DNA from: Bin80 sp026708685
GTDB lineage: Bacteria > Bacteroidota > Rhodothermia > Rhodothermales > Bin80
Direction of reading: 5' to 3'
Assembly: GCA_965200955.1 (NCBI GenBank)
Contig: OZ241742.1
Span: 2,852,001 to 2,916,000, forward strand
Length of the DNA: 64,000 nt
Shown in pieces: positions 50,201 to 58,066 of the stretch. Every line of letters begins with the position of its first letter. The stretch's first letter is position 1. Both the position numbers and the translations under genes were made by a program. Below the pieces are notes generated by a model. That model was not told the origin of the DNA, made no database searches, and was given only the letters and a program-made list of their open reading frames with translations.

Positions 50201-51835
50201 GGCACTAATGACCAACTCGGCCTGTTCATCATCACTGACCGTGACATTCACGCGTTGAGTGGATGCAGATCCATAACCGCCACCAGAGGCTGAATGAGTA
50301 AGTGTGATGGTTTCGTCAATGGCATCATCATCTTGTTCACCAGTAACAGTCACAGCCTGTGTATCACCCCAATTCGTGGTAGAAAATGTGAGGCTGGTCG
50401 GGTTTACGGGAACACTTTGAGTAGCTCCGCCGATTGAAACGGTTACCGACCCAGACGGCTGAGATCGTAGTCGAACAGTGTAGGAACGATTTGCACCTTC
50501 ATTGATGCTTAAACTTGTTGGACTTACTTCTATGCCAATTACGTCATCATCATTAACGGTCACACTCACTTGTTCAGTGGGTGCCGATCCATAACCTCCA
50601 CCAGAAGCTGAATGACTGAGAGTGACCGTTTGGTCAATGGCATCATCATCTTGTTCACCAGTAACGGTTACTGCCTGAGTATTACCCCAATTCGTCATAG
50701 AAAACGTAAGGCTGGTTGGATTCACCGTAACACTTTGAGTTGCCCCAGTAATTGAAACTGTCACTGAACCCGTCGGCTGAGATTTTAGTCTAACATCGTA
50801 AGAATCGCTCTCACCTTCGTCAATGCTTAAACTTGTTGAGGTGACTTCCATAGCTATTTCGTCATCATCGGTGATTTTGACCGTTACTGTTTGAGTCACA
50901 CTGTTATACCCCCCCCCATTTGCGGTGAGAGTCAGTGTCTCAGAAGGATCATCCACAGAGTCATCATCTTGTCCGGCTGTAATCGTCACGGTCTTCGGTG
51001 TACTATAATCTGTTGTCGAGAATTCAAGTGTTGCGGGACTACGTCCTAATTCTGAATTAGAGAACTCTGATAAAGTTACGGTTACTGTTGATGAGGGCAC
51101 AGCTCCTAAACTAACATTAAACGTCGATTGATCGCCTTCAACCACAGTTATAGATCTTTGGCTAACATCAACTGTCATACTACTTTGCAGCTCAAATACA
51201 AATGTGCCTACAGATTTTACCGTGCCACTGACCAAAAATGGAGACTCTTCAATACGACGAATCGCTTCCTTTGGACTAGTATTGTCATTTGCAGAAGAAT
51301 AGTTGGGTCCACTATCCGTACCTGCATCATAGACAAAGAGTTCTACGTCTACTCGATTCCGCCAATTATTCGTTCCATCTAATAAATTTAATCGTGAAAC
51401 ACCTACAAACCAGTCGGGGCTTGGAGCCAACATTGAGGTTACACTCACCATTGGAAAGGATGCAGTTACAGTAAAATTTGTGCTTGTGGATGTAGGAGGA
51501 GCTCCAAGACCGCCACCACTGATGATCGCCCCAGCATTCCCTGCACTTATGAGTGGATTGATTTCTCCTCTGAGAGTGTTGGTGCCTCCTGTCTCTGCCA
51601 TACTTTCTATCCCGTTACTGGCATTGCTACCTGTGGCCCACAATGTCACACTCGAATTGTGTGTAGCCCCAATGAGTGAAGAAAAATGGGGTCCACTTGG
51701 GTAATTATCGGGGTGTGTTGTACTTGTCCAAGTGGATGTAAAGGTCAACTTATACTCGGCTGTGCCCTGTCCCATCACCATGGAAGCTATTGACAGGCAA
51801 AAGATAAAGCAAAGACTGAAGAACTTTTGAATCAT
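47291..51835 (-). CDS. Giant surface protein: spondin domain, nine Calx-beta-like repeats, DUF4397, T9SS domain
   Basis: 1514 residues from ATG 51835 (MIQKFFSLCFIF; signal peptide SLCFIFCLSIASMVMGQ). A Spondin_N domain follows (FTSTWTSTTHPDNYPSGPHF, SLIGATHNS, PSPDWFVGVS). Nine tandem repeats of about 105 residues come next, each with TVxEGxxxxFxVxL, a QTVTVxAxxD-like strand and a terminal VTVxDDD; the ninth is closest to classic Calx-beta. A DUF4397-like region (IVHSAPDLGQIRIEIL) precedes a C-terminal T9SS sorting domain (GNYPNPF, VVDILGRM, GVYFYRVVV). It is probably a Ca-binding, surface-attached adhesin. A G9 run at 50909-50917 within the first repeat is in frame now but slip-prone. Confidence 0.9.
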   Translation of the reverse strand: MIQKFFSLCFIFCLSIASMVMGQGTAEYKLTFTSTWTSTTHPDNYPSGPHFSSLIGATHNSSVTLWATGSNASNGIESMAETGGTNTLRGEINPLISAGNAGAIISGGGLGAPPTSTSTNFTVTASFPMVSVTSMLAPSPDWFVGVSRLNLLDGTNNWRNRVDVELFVYDAGTDSGPNYSSANDNTSPKEAIRRIEESPFLVSGTVKSVGTFVFELQSSMTVDVSQRSITVVEGDQSTFNVSLGAVPSSTVTVTLSEFSNSELGRSPATLEFSTTDYSTPKTVTITAGQDDDSVDDPSETLTLTANGGGYNSVTQTVTVKITDDDEIAMEVTSTSLSIDEGESDSYDVRLKSQPTGSVTVSITGATQSVTVNPTSLTFSMTNWGNTQAVTVTGEQDDDAIDQTVTLSHSASGGGYGSAPTEQVSVTVNDDDVIGIEVSPTSLSINEGANRSYTVRLRSQPSGSVTVSIGGATQSVPVNPTSLTFSTTNWGDTQAVTVTGEQDDDAIDETITLTHSASGGGYGSASTQRVNVTVSDDEQAELVISATQLSVQEGSSTMYSVRLNSQPSATVSVAVLSNSPDVTVNPSTNLTFTTTSWNQPQTVTVRAGQDDDASDDRVIIGHTASGGNFGSVTENVNVNVVDDDDPELEVLPTSITLLEGTNETYTINLLTEPSGTVTIDVTGGSGVVSIDTDNTTSGNQSSLTFSSSDWSTAQTITISALEDDDESNHDITLTHTASGADYASVEETINISVVDNDEPGLMIIPTSLNVSEGANATYTVQLATQPTGDVTVTVSGASGDVTMDTDANTSGDQGTLTFTTSNWDDAQTVTVTAGEDNDASNDVVTLTNTASGANYDSVESVGVEVTVLDDEIAGASIVGPTTLSIDEGSSATFEVSLGAQPSGDVEVVISAFSTSSLTRDLTSLTFSTSNYDNAQEVTITASHDDNDIDESESIQLTASGGGYDQVASLEITITVVDDDVPEIVLSGSTVEVDEGSSASFDVSLGTIPSADVEVSMSAFTASTLERTPSTLTFTSQNYNQPQTVTVSADQDFNTINEIETLTLTGSGGGYDGTTASVSVTVLDDDVGKPTVNLSVNPNPVSEGESATITVALSEAITGSSVTVPIVFTNDSAESSDYEPVTSIVINANQVSGTIEVVTNEDDDFDNEVLDISFGDLPDMILPGATTSITLTIQDNDIEMVSVVFSQNIIGTQVDLYVGDSLIVDNFSFQSASSHDIEIGTMKMDVVASDAPDNSSPLYTEEIDLESDQDYHIVLHGQDTGDISTVEITDSQMDTAIPEDSISVHIVHSAPDLGQIRIEILDPDANNDVIEVVTENLMYSDATSDILLPQRQFNLAVNGGSNKHDSVIEVFSINWSESSQQKGVLILSGSGQSAGQGLNLMGVWQDGKVYFPDKVTSVEDLPLEDIEFAVGNYPNPFLDQTHLWLNLTDAANVEIQVVDILGRMTYQEIVFNAEAGERHLHEINTSSWPSGVYFYRVVVSTETDQTISTGKMMRVK
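50909..50917 (-). repeat. G9 homopolymer in the surface-protein gene
   Basis: Nine G on the coding strand encode Gly-Gly-Gly in LTANGGGYNS. A one-base slip would truncate the protein before most repeats and the T9SS anchor. The tract is in the ON frame here. Confidence 0.7.
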
Positions 51836-52077
51836 GATTTCAGTGGGAAATTTCATAAATTTAATAAAGTTTAACTATTTTCTTACTCACATTGATCATG
51901 TTGGACTGCATGGTTCACATGTGATAAAGTTAGCTAACTTAGAAACATCTTTCAAATCTGTGAACACATGTATAAGAAATCATCATCCGATGGTGATCTC
52001 AATAAACCCTTCTTCACGATGACTGTATGATAGTGATTAGAAATATTTCGTGTCATGCACTAAATTTTTAGCTACAA
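51836..52077. other. Divergent promoter region, surface protein / methylase array
   Basis: About 240 bp, AT-rich, between the divergent surface-protein gene and methylase member 2. It should hold both promoters; no repeated operator is evident. Confidence 0.4.
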
Positions 52078-54975
52078 ATGCCAACAAATTCGGAGCGAAC
52101 TGTTAACATTAAACTTGCGGAGTGTTTGCGAAGCCGCCTCCCCAATTGGAGTGTCGGGGCTGAGCAGACCAATGTGCTTGTGGAGAAGAAGAAGCAACCA
52201 GATCTGGTGGTGTCCCATACTGGTGGACTCACAGTCATCATAGAAACGGAATTCTCTCCAGCGGCCACAGTAGAAACAGATACGATTAAACGATTAGGTC
52301 AAACCATTCAGCATACTGGTGAACAGGTGGAACAGTGCATTGCTGTCAAGTTGCCCGTATCACTCCGAAAAATAGAGCAGGAACATCTTGATTCTGCAAT
52401 ACAAGAAGCTCGTTATTTGTATGCAGTATTCACCTTTGACGGGAAAGAAGAATTGTATGGAGACATAGAGCGATGGCCAAGTAGTGGATGGATCAAGGGT
52501 GGATTGAATGATTTGGCTAATTGTGTGGAAACCGTTGCACTCTCGGAGCGACGTGTTGCAAAAGGAGTGAAAATTCTAGAAGATGGCGTTAGTCGGGCAG
52601 CTGGATACTTACAAGTTCATGCTCCCGAATATATTCACTCCGAACTTGCTGAGAAACTTCATCAGCAACAAGGAGAGCAGACCACTCGAATGGCCATGGC
52701 GATCTTGGCGAATGCCGTGATCTTCCATATGCGTCTTGCACTTCATTACCAACAAATTAAACCCCTTACCCATTATAGAACTGAACATGGAACGATCATT
52801 CAGTCTGATGTACTTCAAGTCTGGAGGCAAATTCTTCGAATTAATTACTGGCCCATTTTTAGTCTGGCATTGGATGTGTTTCTGATTTTGCCTGAGCGAG
52901 ATGCACAGAGAGTCATTGATCAATTAGAAAAAATGTCTGCCGAGCTGGAACGCTTCGGTGCTGCGGATATTCAGGATTTATCCGGGAGGATGTTTCAGCA
53001 GTTGATCACAGACCGTAAATTTTTAGCAACCTTTTATACCCTCCCTGCTTCTGCTACCCTCCTTGCCGAGTTAGCCGTATCTCGTTTGGATATAGATTGG
53101 TCTAATCCCAAGAAGATTTGCTCATTAAAGATAGCAGATCTCGCTTGTGGAACCGGTGCGTTATTAGGAGCGACCTATCAATCACTTACTTCCCGATTTC
53201 GTCGCACTGGTGGCAATGACAGTTTGCTTCATGCAAAGATGATGGAATCGGTCCTGACTGCAGCCGATATTATGCCCTCTGCTGTTCATCTGACTGCTGC
53301 AACACTGTCAGGAATGCACCCGGAAAAACCTTATGGACACACTCAAATCATCAATATGCCGTATGGCGACAATGGTGATGGAAACGGCGTGTCCATTGGT
53401 TCTCTGGATCTGATGGAGGCTGATGAGACCCGAGACATCTTCGGAACTGGAAGAAAAGCCTTAACTGGACAAGGAGCCTTAACCGATGACGGTAAAGGTG
53501 CAGTTGTTGAAGTCCCACACGGATCCATGGATTTAGTGATCATGAACCCACCGTTTACACGCCCCACGAATCATGAAGCCACTGCCGTGCCGGTTCCATC
53601 CTTTGCGGGATTTAGCACCAAAAAGGAAGAGCAAGCAAAAATGTCGGCCCGTCTTAAAGAAATCAGACAGCATCTGAGTGATCCTGCGGGTCATGGCAAT
53701 GCGGGGCTTGCATCCAACTTTATTGATTTAGCCCATGCCAAATTACGCCCTGGCGGAGTGTTAGCACTGGTTTTACCCTCAACATTCATGCAAGGAAAGT
53801 CATGGGGTAATGCCCGAAGACTTTTACGTCGCCATTACAAGGATATTCTGGTTGTTGGAATTGCTACGGATGGCAATACCAACCGAGCATTTTCTGCAGA
53901 TACTGGCATGGCAGAAGTCTTAGTGGTCGCTACCCGTAAAAAAAACAATCATAAGGATAAGAGTCAAATATTTATTGGTAACTTATTGTGCAGACCTAAG
54001 ACACAACTTGAAGCCTTCATTGCTGGTCAGACCATAGAGCGAATGAGGAGAAGTATCAGTCTGAACCATGGAAAGATTCTATTTACCGAAAAGCAACATG
54101 CAGGCAATTATTTTCGAACTCATAATTGGACAGGATTAGGAATCCGTGAATCTTCACTTGTTAATTGTATGAACTCACTCACAAACGGGCAACTATTCCT
54201 TCCGCGTAGGGCAATCCCTATCTCCCTACCAATCTGTACTCTATCTGAAATGGGTGAAAGAGGTTATCTACATAGAGATATTAATGGACGTACAATTCAT
54301 GGTGAACCTCGAGGGCCGTTTGATCTGGAGTATGTGTCTCCGTCTCCTGAATTTCCAGTTCTATGGGGACATGACATAAATCGTGAACACCAGATCATTG
54401 TTGATCCTGATCAACAAGGGGTTAGCCGTGATGGACTCCGAGAACAAGCAACCGAACTCTGGCATAATGGGGCATCTCGGTTGCATTATAATGTTGACTT
54501 TGGGTTAAACTCTCAACGGCTTGCAGCTTGTATCACACTCAAACCATCTCTCGGAGGAAGATCATGGCCGAATTTTTTGACTAAGGAGGAATGGGAGATT
54601 CCACTGGTATTGTGGGCAAATACAACTCTTGGATTGATCTGCTCATGGTGGGCAGGGACTCGGCAACAACTTGGGCGATCTATCCTCACCATTACGCGTC
54701 TTCCCCAGCTGGTATCCATTGACGCAAGGAATCTCAGCCCAACTCAGTTGGAATGTAGCAATAAAATTTTTGATGAGTTTCGTAATCAGGCCTTCCTCCC
54801 AGCCAACGAAGCCTACCGAGATGATGTGCGTATTTCACTTGATCACGCTGTATTCAGTTCTGTCTTAGGAATTGATCAAGAATCACTGGATCATTTAGCT
54901 ATCCTCCGTGAACACTGGTGTGCTGAACCTAGTGTTCATGGAGGGAAACGTACAAAACCTCAAGATCTCATCTAA
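52078..54975 (+). CDS. N-6 adenine methylase-type fusion protein, mosaic family member 2
   Basis: 965 residues from ATG 52078 (MPTNSERTVN). Same architecture as member 1: nuclease-like N-terminus with Glu15, Asp42, Glu56 and Glu58; motif I ADLACGTGALLG (from 353); motif IV NPPF (490-493); variable recognition region; conserved C-terminus (EPSVHGGKRTKP). Bases 52129-53849 (codons 18-591) are nearly identical to member 3, after which the two proteins diverge sharply at VVATRK/VVATRN. It is the first of three same-strand genes with gaps of about 118 and 72 bp, so possibly an operon. The N-terminus is MPTNSE rather than MAINSE, but otherwise collinear. Confidence 0.85.
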   Translation: MPTNSERTVNIKLAECLRSRLPNWSVGAEQTNVLVEKKKQPDLVVSHTGGLTVIIETEFSPAATVETDTIKRLGQTIQHTGEQVEQCIAVKLPVSLRKIEQEHLDSAIQEARYLYAVFTFDGKEELYGDIERWPSSGWIKGGLNDLANCVETVALSERRVAKGVKILEDGVSRAAGYLQVHAPEYIHSELAEKLHQQQGEQTTRMAMAILANAVIFHMRLALHYQQIKPLTHYRTEHGTIIQSDVLQVWRQILRINYWPIFSLALDVFLILPERDAQRVIDQLEKMSAELERFGAADIQDLSGRMFQQLITDRKFLATFYTLPASATLLAELAVSRLDIDWSNPKKICSLKIADLACGTGALLGATYQSLTSRFRRTGGNDSLLHAKMMESVLTAADIMPSAVHLTAATLSGMHPEKPYGHTQIINMPYGDNGDGNGVSIGSLDLMEADETRDIFGTGRKALTGQGALTDDGKGAVVEVPHGSMDLVIMNPPFTRPTNHEATAVPVPSFAGFSTKKEEQAKMSARLKEIRQHLSDPAGHGNAGLASNFIDLAHAKLRPGGVLALVLPSTFMQGKSWGNARRLLRRHYKDILVVGIATDGNTNRAFSADTGMAEVLVVATRKKNNHKDKSQIFIGNLLCRPKTQLEAFIAGQTIERMRRSISLNHGKILFTEKQHAGNYFRTHNWTGLGIRESSLVNCMNSLTNGQLFLPRRAIPISLPICTLSEMGERGYLHRDINGRTIHGEPRGPFDLEYVSPSPEFPVLWGHDINREHQIIVDPDQQGVSRDGLREQATELWHNGASRLHYNVDFGLNSQRLAACITLKPSLGGRSWPNFLTKEEWEIPLVLWANTTLGLICSWWAGTRQQLGRSILTITRLPQLVSIDARNLSPTQLECSNKIFDEFRNQAFLPANEAYRDDVRISLDHAVFSSVLGIDQESLDHLAILREHWCAEPSVHGGKRTKPQDLI
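52129..53849. repeat. 1.72-kb near-identical block, copy in member 2
   Basis: Matches 55145-56865 at a constant offset of 3016 bp with only about five mismatches noticed. The match starts at CGAAGCCGCC and ends exactly at GGATATTCT, after which synonymous and non-synonymous differences become dense. Confidence 0.92.
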
Positions 54976-55093
54976 CTATATTTTGATCCACCCTAAAACC
55001 CCTTGATAAACTTTAGACTTGTGATTCACACATCTAAGCGCAGATGTGTAGTCTAACTATAGATTCTATAGTAGAGCTCATAAGCCAGTATTG

Positions 55094-57994
55094 ATGCCTA
55101 TAAATTCCGAAAAGATAGTTAACACTAAACTTGCTGAGTGTTTACGAAGCCGCCTCCCCAATTGGAGTGTCGGGGCTGAGCAGACCAATGTGCTTGTGGA
55201 GAAGAAGAAGCAACCAGATCTGGTGGTGTCCCATACTGGTGGACTCACAGTCATCATAGAAACGGAATTCTCTCCAGCGGCCACAGTAGAAACAGATACG
55301 ATTAAACGATTAGGTCAAACCATTCAGCATACTGGTGAACAGGTGGAACAGTGCATTGCTGTCAAGTTGCCCGTATCACTCCGAAAAATAGAGCAGGAAC
55401 ATCTTGATTCTGCAATACAAGAAGCTCGTTATTTGTATGCAGTATTCACCTTTGACGGGAAAGAAGAATTGTATGGAGACATAGAGCGATGGCCAAGTAG
55501 TGGATGGATCAAGGGTGGATTGAATGATTTGGCTAATTGTGTGGAAACCGTTGCACTCTCGGAGCGACGTGTTGCAAAAGGAGTGAAAATTCTAGAAGAT
55601 GGCGTTAGTCGGGCAGCTGGATACTTACAAGTTCATGCTCCCGAATATATTCACTCCGAACTTGCTGAGAAACTTCATCAGCAACAAGGAGAGCAGACCA
55701 CTCGAATGGCCATGGCGATCTTGGCGAATGCCGTGATCTTCCATATGCGTCTTGCACTTCATTACCAACAAATTAAACCCCTTACCCATTATAGAACTGA
55801 ACATGGAACGATCATTCAGTCTGATGTACTTCAAGTCTGGAGGCAAATTCTTCGAATTAATTACTGGCCCATTTTTAGTCTGGCATTGGATGTGTTTCTG
55901 ATTTTGCCTGAGCGAGATGCACAGAGAGTCATTGATCAATTAGAAAAAATGTCTGCCGAGCTGGAACGCTTCGGTGCTGCGGATATTCAGGATTTATCCG
56001 GGAGGATGTTTCAGCAGTTGATCACAGACCGTAAATTTTTAGCAACCTTTTATACCCTCCCTGCTTCTGCTACCCTCCTTGCCGAGTTAGCCGTATCTCG
56101 TTTGGATATAGATTGGTCTAATCCCAAGAAGATTTGCTCATTAAAGATAGCAGATCTCGCTTGTGGAACCGGTGCGTTATTAGGAGCGACCTATCAATCA
56201 CTTACTTCCCGATTTCGTCGCACTGGTGGCAATGACAGTTTGCTTCATGCAAAGATGATGGAATCGGTCCTGACTGCAGCCGATATTATGCCCTCTGCTG
56301 TTCATCTGACTGCTGCAACACTGTCAGGAATGCACCCGGAAAAACCTTATGGACACACTCAAATCATCAATATGCCGTATGGCGACAATGGTGATGGAAA
56401 TGGCGTATCCATTGGTTCTCTGGATCTGATGGAAGCTGATGAGACCCGAGACATCTTCGGAACTGGAAGAAAAGCCTTAACTGGACAAGGAGCCTTAACC
56501 GATGACGGTAAAGGTGCAGTTGTTGAAGTCCCACACGGATCCATGGATTTAGTGATCATGAACCCACCGTTTACACGCCCCACGAATCATGAAGCCACCG
56601 CCGTGCCGGTTCCATCCTTTGCGGGGTTTAGCACCAAAAAGGAAGAGCAAGCAAAAATGTCGGCCCGTCTTAAAGAAATCAGACAGCATCTGAGTGATCC
56701 TGCGGGTCATGGCAATGCGGGGCTTGCATCCAACTTTATTGATTTAGCCCATGCCAAATTACGCCCTGGCGGAGTGTTAGCACTGGTTTTACCCTCAACA
56801 TTCATGCAAGGAAAGTCATGGGGTAATGCCCGAAGACTTTTACGTCGCCATTACAAGGATATTCTCGTTGTTGGCATTGCAACCGATGGCAATACAGACA
56901 GAGCATTTTCAGCAGACACGGGTATGGCAGAAGTCTTAGTCGTTGCTACTCGAAACGATAGTGAACAAAAACTAAAGAGTGATCTTCTCATCTCCAATCT
57001 TTGGCGCAGACCTCCTATGCAGATTGAAGCTACCGTAATAGCACAACAAATTGAACAGATTCAATTGCATGATAAACAAGAAATGGGTCATCTGCCTTTG
57101 ACCGACAAGAGTAACGCTGGTAACTACTTCTATTTGAATGACTGGGCTGGACTTGGAATCCGAGAATCTTCTCTGGTGATTTTGATGCGTTCAATGACCC
57201 GGGGCAATCTCCTACTTCCAAGGATGGGATCTCCAATTAGTTTTTCAGTGTGTACATTATCCGAACTCGGCCGTCGGGGTTTATTGAGCAGAGATATAAG
57301 CGGGAAAAATAGTGATGGAACTCCTCGTGGACCCTACGATATTGTACCCATTACCCATCTCTCTCCTGAATATCCAGTACTTTGGGGACATGATGCTAAA
57401 TGTGAACAACAGTTAATCGTAGCACCTGATCGGCAAGGGATGAGCCGCAAAGGGTGCAGGAAACAGGCGGCAGAAGTATGGCAAAAGGCTGCCTCGCGTT
57501 TGCATTACAATGTAGACTTTCAGGTCAATTCGCAACCACTGGTTGCATGCATAACAGAAAAGCCATCCTTAGGAGGAAGAGCTTGGCCAAATTTTTTGAC
57601 CGATAAGAAATGGGAAATTCCACTGGTCCTATGGGCCAATACAACCCTTGGGCTCATTACCTTCTGGTGGATTGGAACCCGGCAACAACAGGGGCGATCT
57701 GTCGTTTCTCTTTCACGTATGCCTGAGTTATTCACCATTGATCCCCGTCGCTTGACCAACGATCAATGCATCCTTTGCGAAACTATTTTTGACGATTTCC
57801 GAGACAAGAAATTTCTTCCGGCCAATGAAGCCTATCAGGATGATACACGTAAACAATTAGATCAAGCGGTATTGATTTCTGTACTAGGTCTTGATAAGCA
57901 GCTCTTAAGAAACTTGGATATCATTCGTGCACATTGGTGTTATGAACCCAGTGTGCACGGAGGGAAGATCACAAAACCCAATAATCACATCTAA
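55094..57994 (+). CDS. N-6 adenine methylase-type fusion protein, mosaic family member 3
   Basis: 966 residues from ATG 55094 (MPINSEKIVN). Codons about 18-590 come from the same sequence as member 2. From base 56866 the sequence switches and is instead identical to member 4 for about 35 bases (through GGCAATAC). The recognition region is its own, and bases 57524-57839 are again nearly identical to member 4. It thus looks like a product of gene conversion from two neighbours. Catalytic motifs are all intact (LACGTGALL, MNPPFTRP). The C-terminus ends PSVHGGKITKP. Confidence 0.85.
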   Translation: MPINSEKIVNTKLAECLRSRLPNWSVGAEQTNVLVEKKKQPDLVVSHTGGLTVIIETEFSPAATVETDTIKRLGQTIQHTGEQVEQCIAVKLPVSLRKIEQEHLDSAIQEARYLYAVFTFDGKEELYGDIERWPSSGWIKGGLNDLANCVETVALSERRVAKGVKILEDGVSRAAGYLQVHAPEYIHSELAEKLHQQQGEQTTRMAMAILANAVIFHMRLALHYQQIKPLTHYRTEHGTIIQSDVLQVWRQILRINYWPIFSLALDVFLILPERDAQRVIDQLEKMSAELERFGAADIQDLSGRMFQQLITDRKFLATFYTLPASATLLAELAVSRLDIDWSNPKKICSLKIADLACGTGALLGATYQSLTSRFRRTGGNDSLLHAKMMESVLTAADIMPSAVHLTAATLSGMHPEKPYGHTQIINMPYGDNGDGNGVSIGSLDLMEADETRDIFGTGRKALTGQGALTDDGKGAVVEVPHGSMDLVIMNPPFTRPTNHEATAVPVPSFAGFSTKKEEQAKMSARLKEIRQHLSDPAGHGNAGLASNFIDLAHAKLRPGGVLALVLPSTFMQGKSWGNARRLLRRHYKDILVVGIATDGNTDRAFSADTGMAEVLVVATRNDSEQKLKSDLLISNLWRRPPMQIEATVIAQQIEQIQLHDKQEMGHLPLTDKSNAGNYFYLNDWAGLGIRESSLVILMRSMTRGNLLLPRMGSPISFSVCTLSELGRRGLLSRDISGKNSDGTPRGPYDIVPITHLSPEYPVLWGHDAKCEQQLIVAPDRQGMSRKGCRKQAAEVWQKAASRLHYNVDFQVNSQPLVACITEKPSLGGRAWPNFLTDKKWEIPLVLWANTTLGLITFWWIGTRQQQGRSVVSLSRMPELFTIDPRRLTNDQCILCETIFDDFRDKKFLPANEAYQDDTRKQLDQAVLISVLGLDKQLLRNLDIIRAHWCYEPSVHGGKITKPNNHI
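55145..56865. repeat. 1.72-kb near-identical block, copy in member 3
   Basis: Partner of 52129-53849. Its sharp right edge at 56865 coincides with a switch to member-4-like sequence, which marks a recombination breakpoint. Confidence 0.92.
57524..57839. repeat. 0.32-kb near-identical block, copy in member 3
   Basis: Matches 60497-60812 at offset 2973 bp with three mismatches noticed. It encodes the conserved segment after the recognition region (QPLVACITEKPSLGGRAW through FLPANEAYQDD). Confidence 0.9.
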
Positions 57995-58066
57995 CGCTTA
58001 CAAAAACGTTCTTTTCAAGACATCTTCTTTTTCTGATAGTTGCTCAAAACCTACTTTATTCGCATC

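Noticed and set aside
48738..51480. Regularly spaced repeats as a CRISPR array
   Set aside because: The periodicity is about 315-330 bp and corresponds to in-frame protein repeats.
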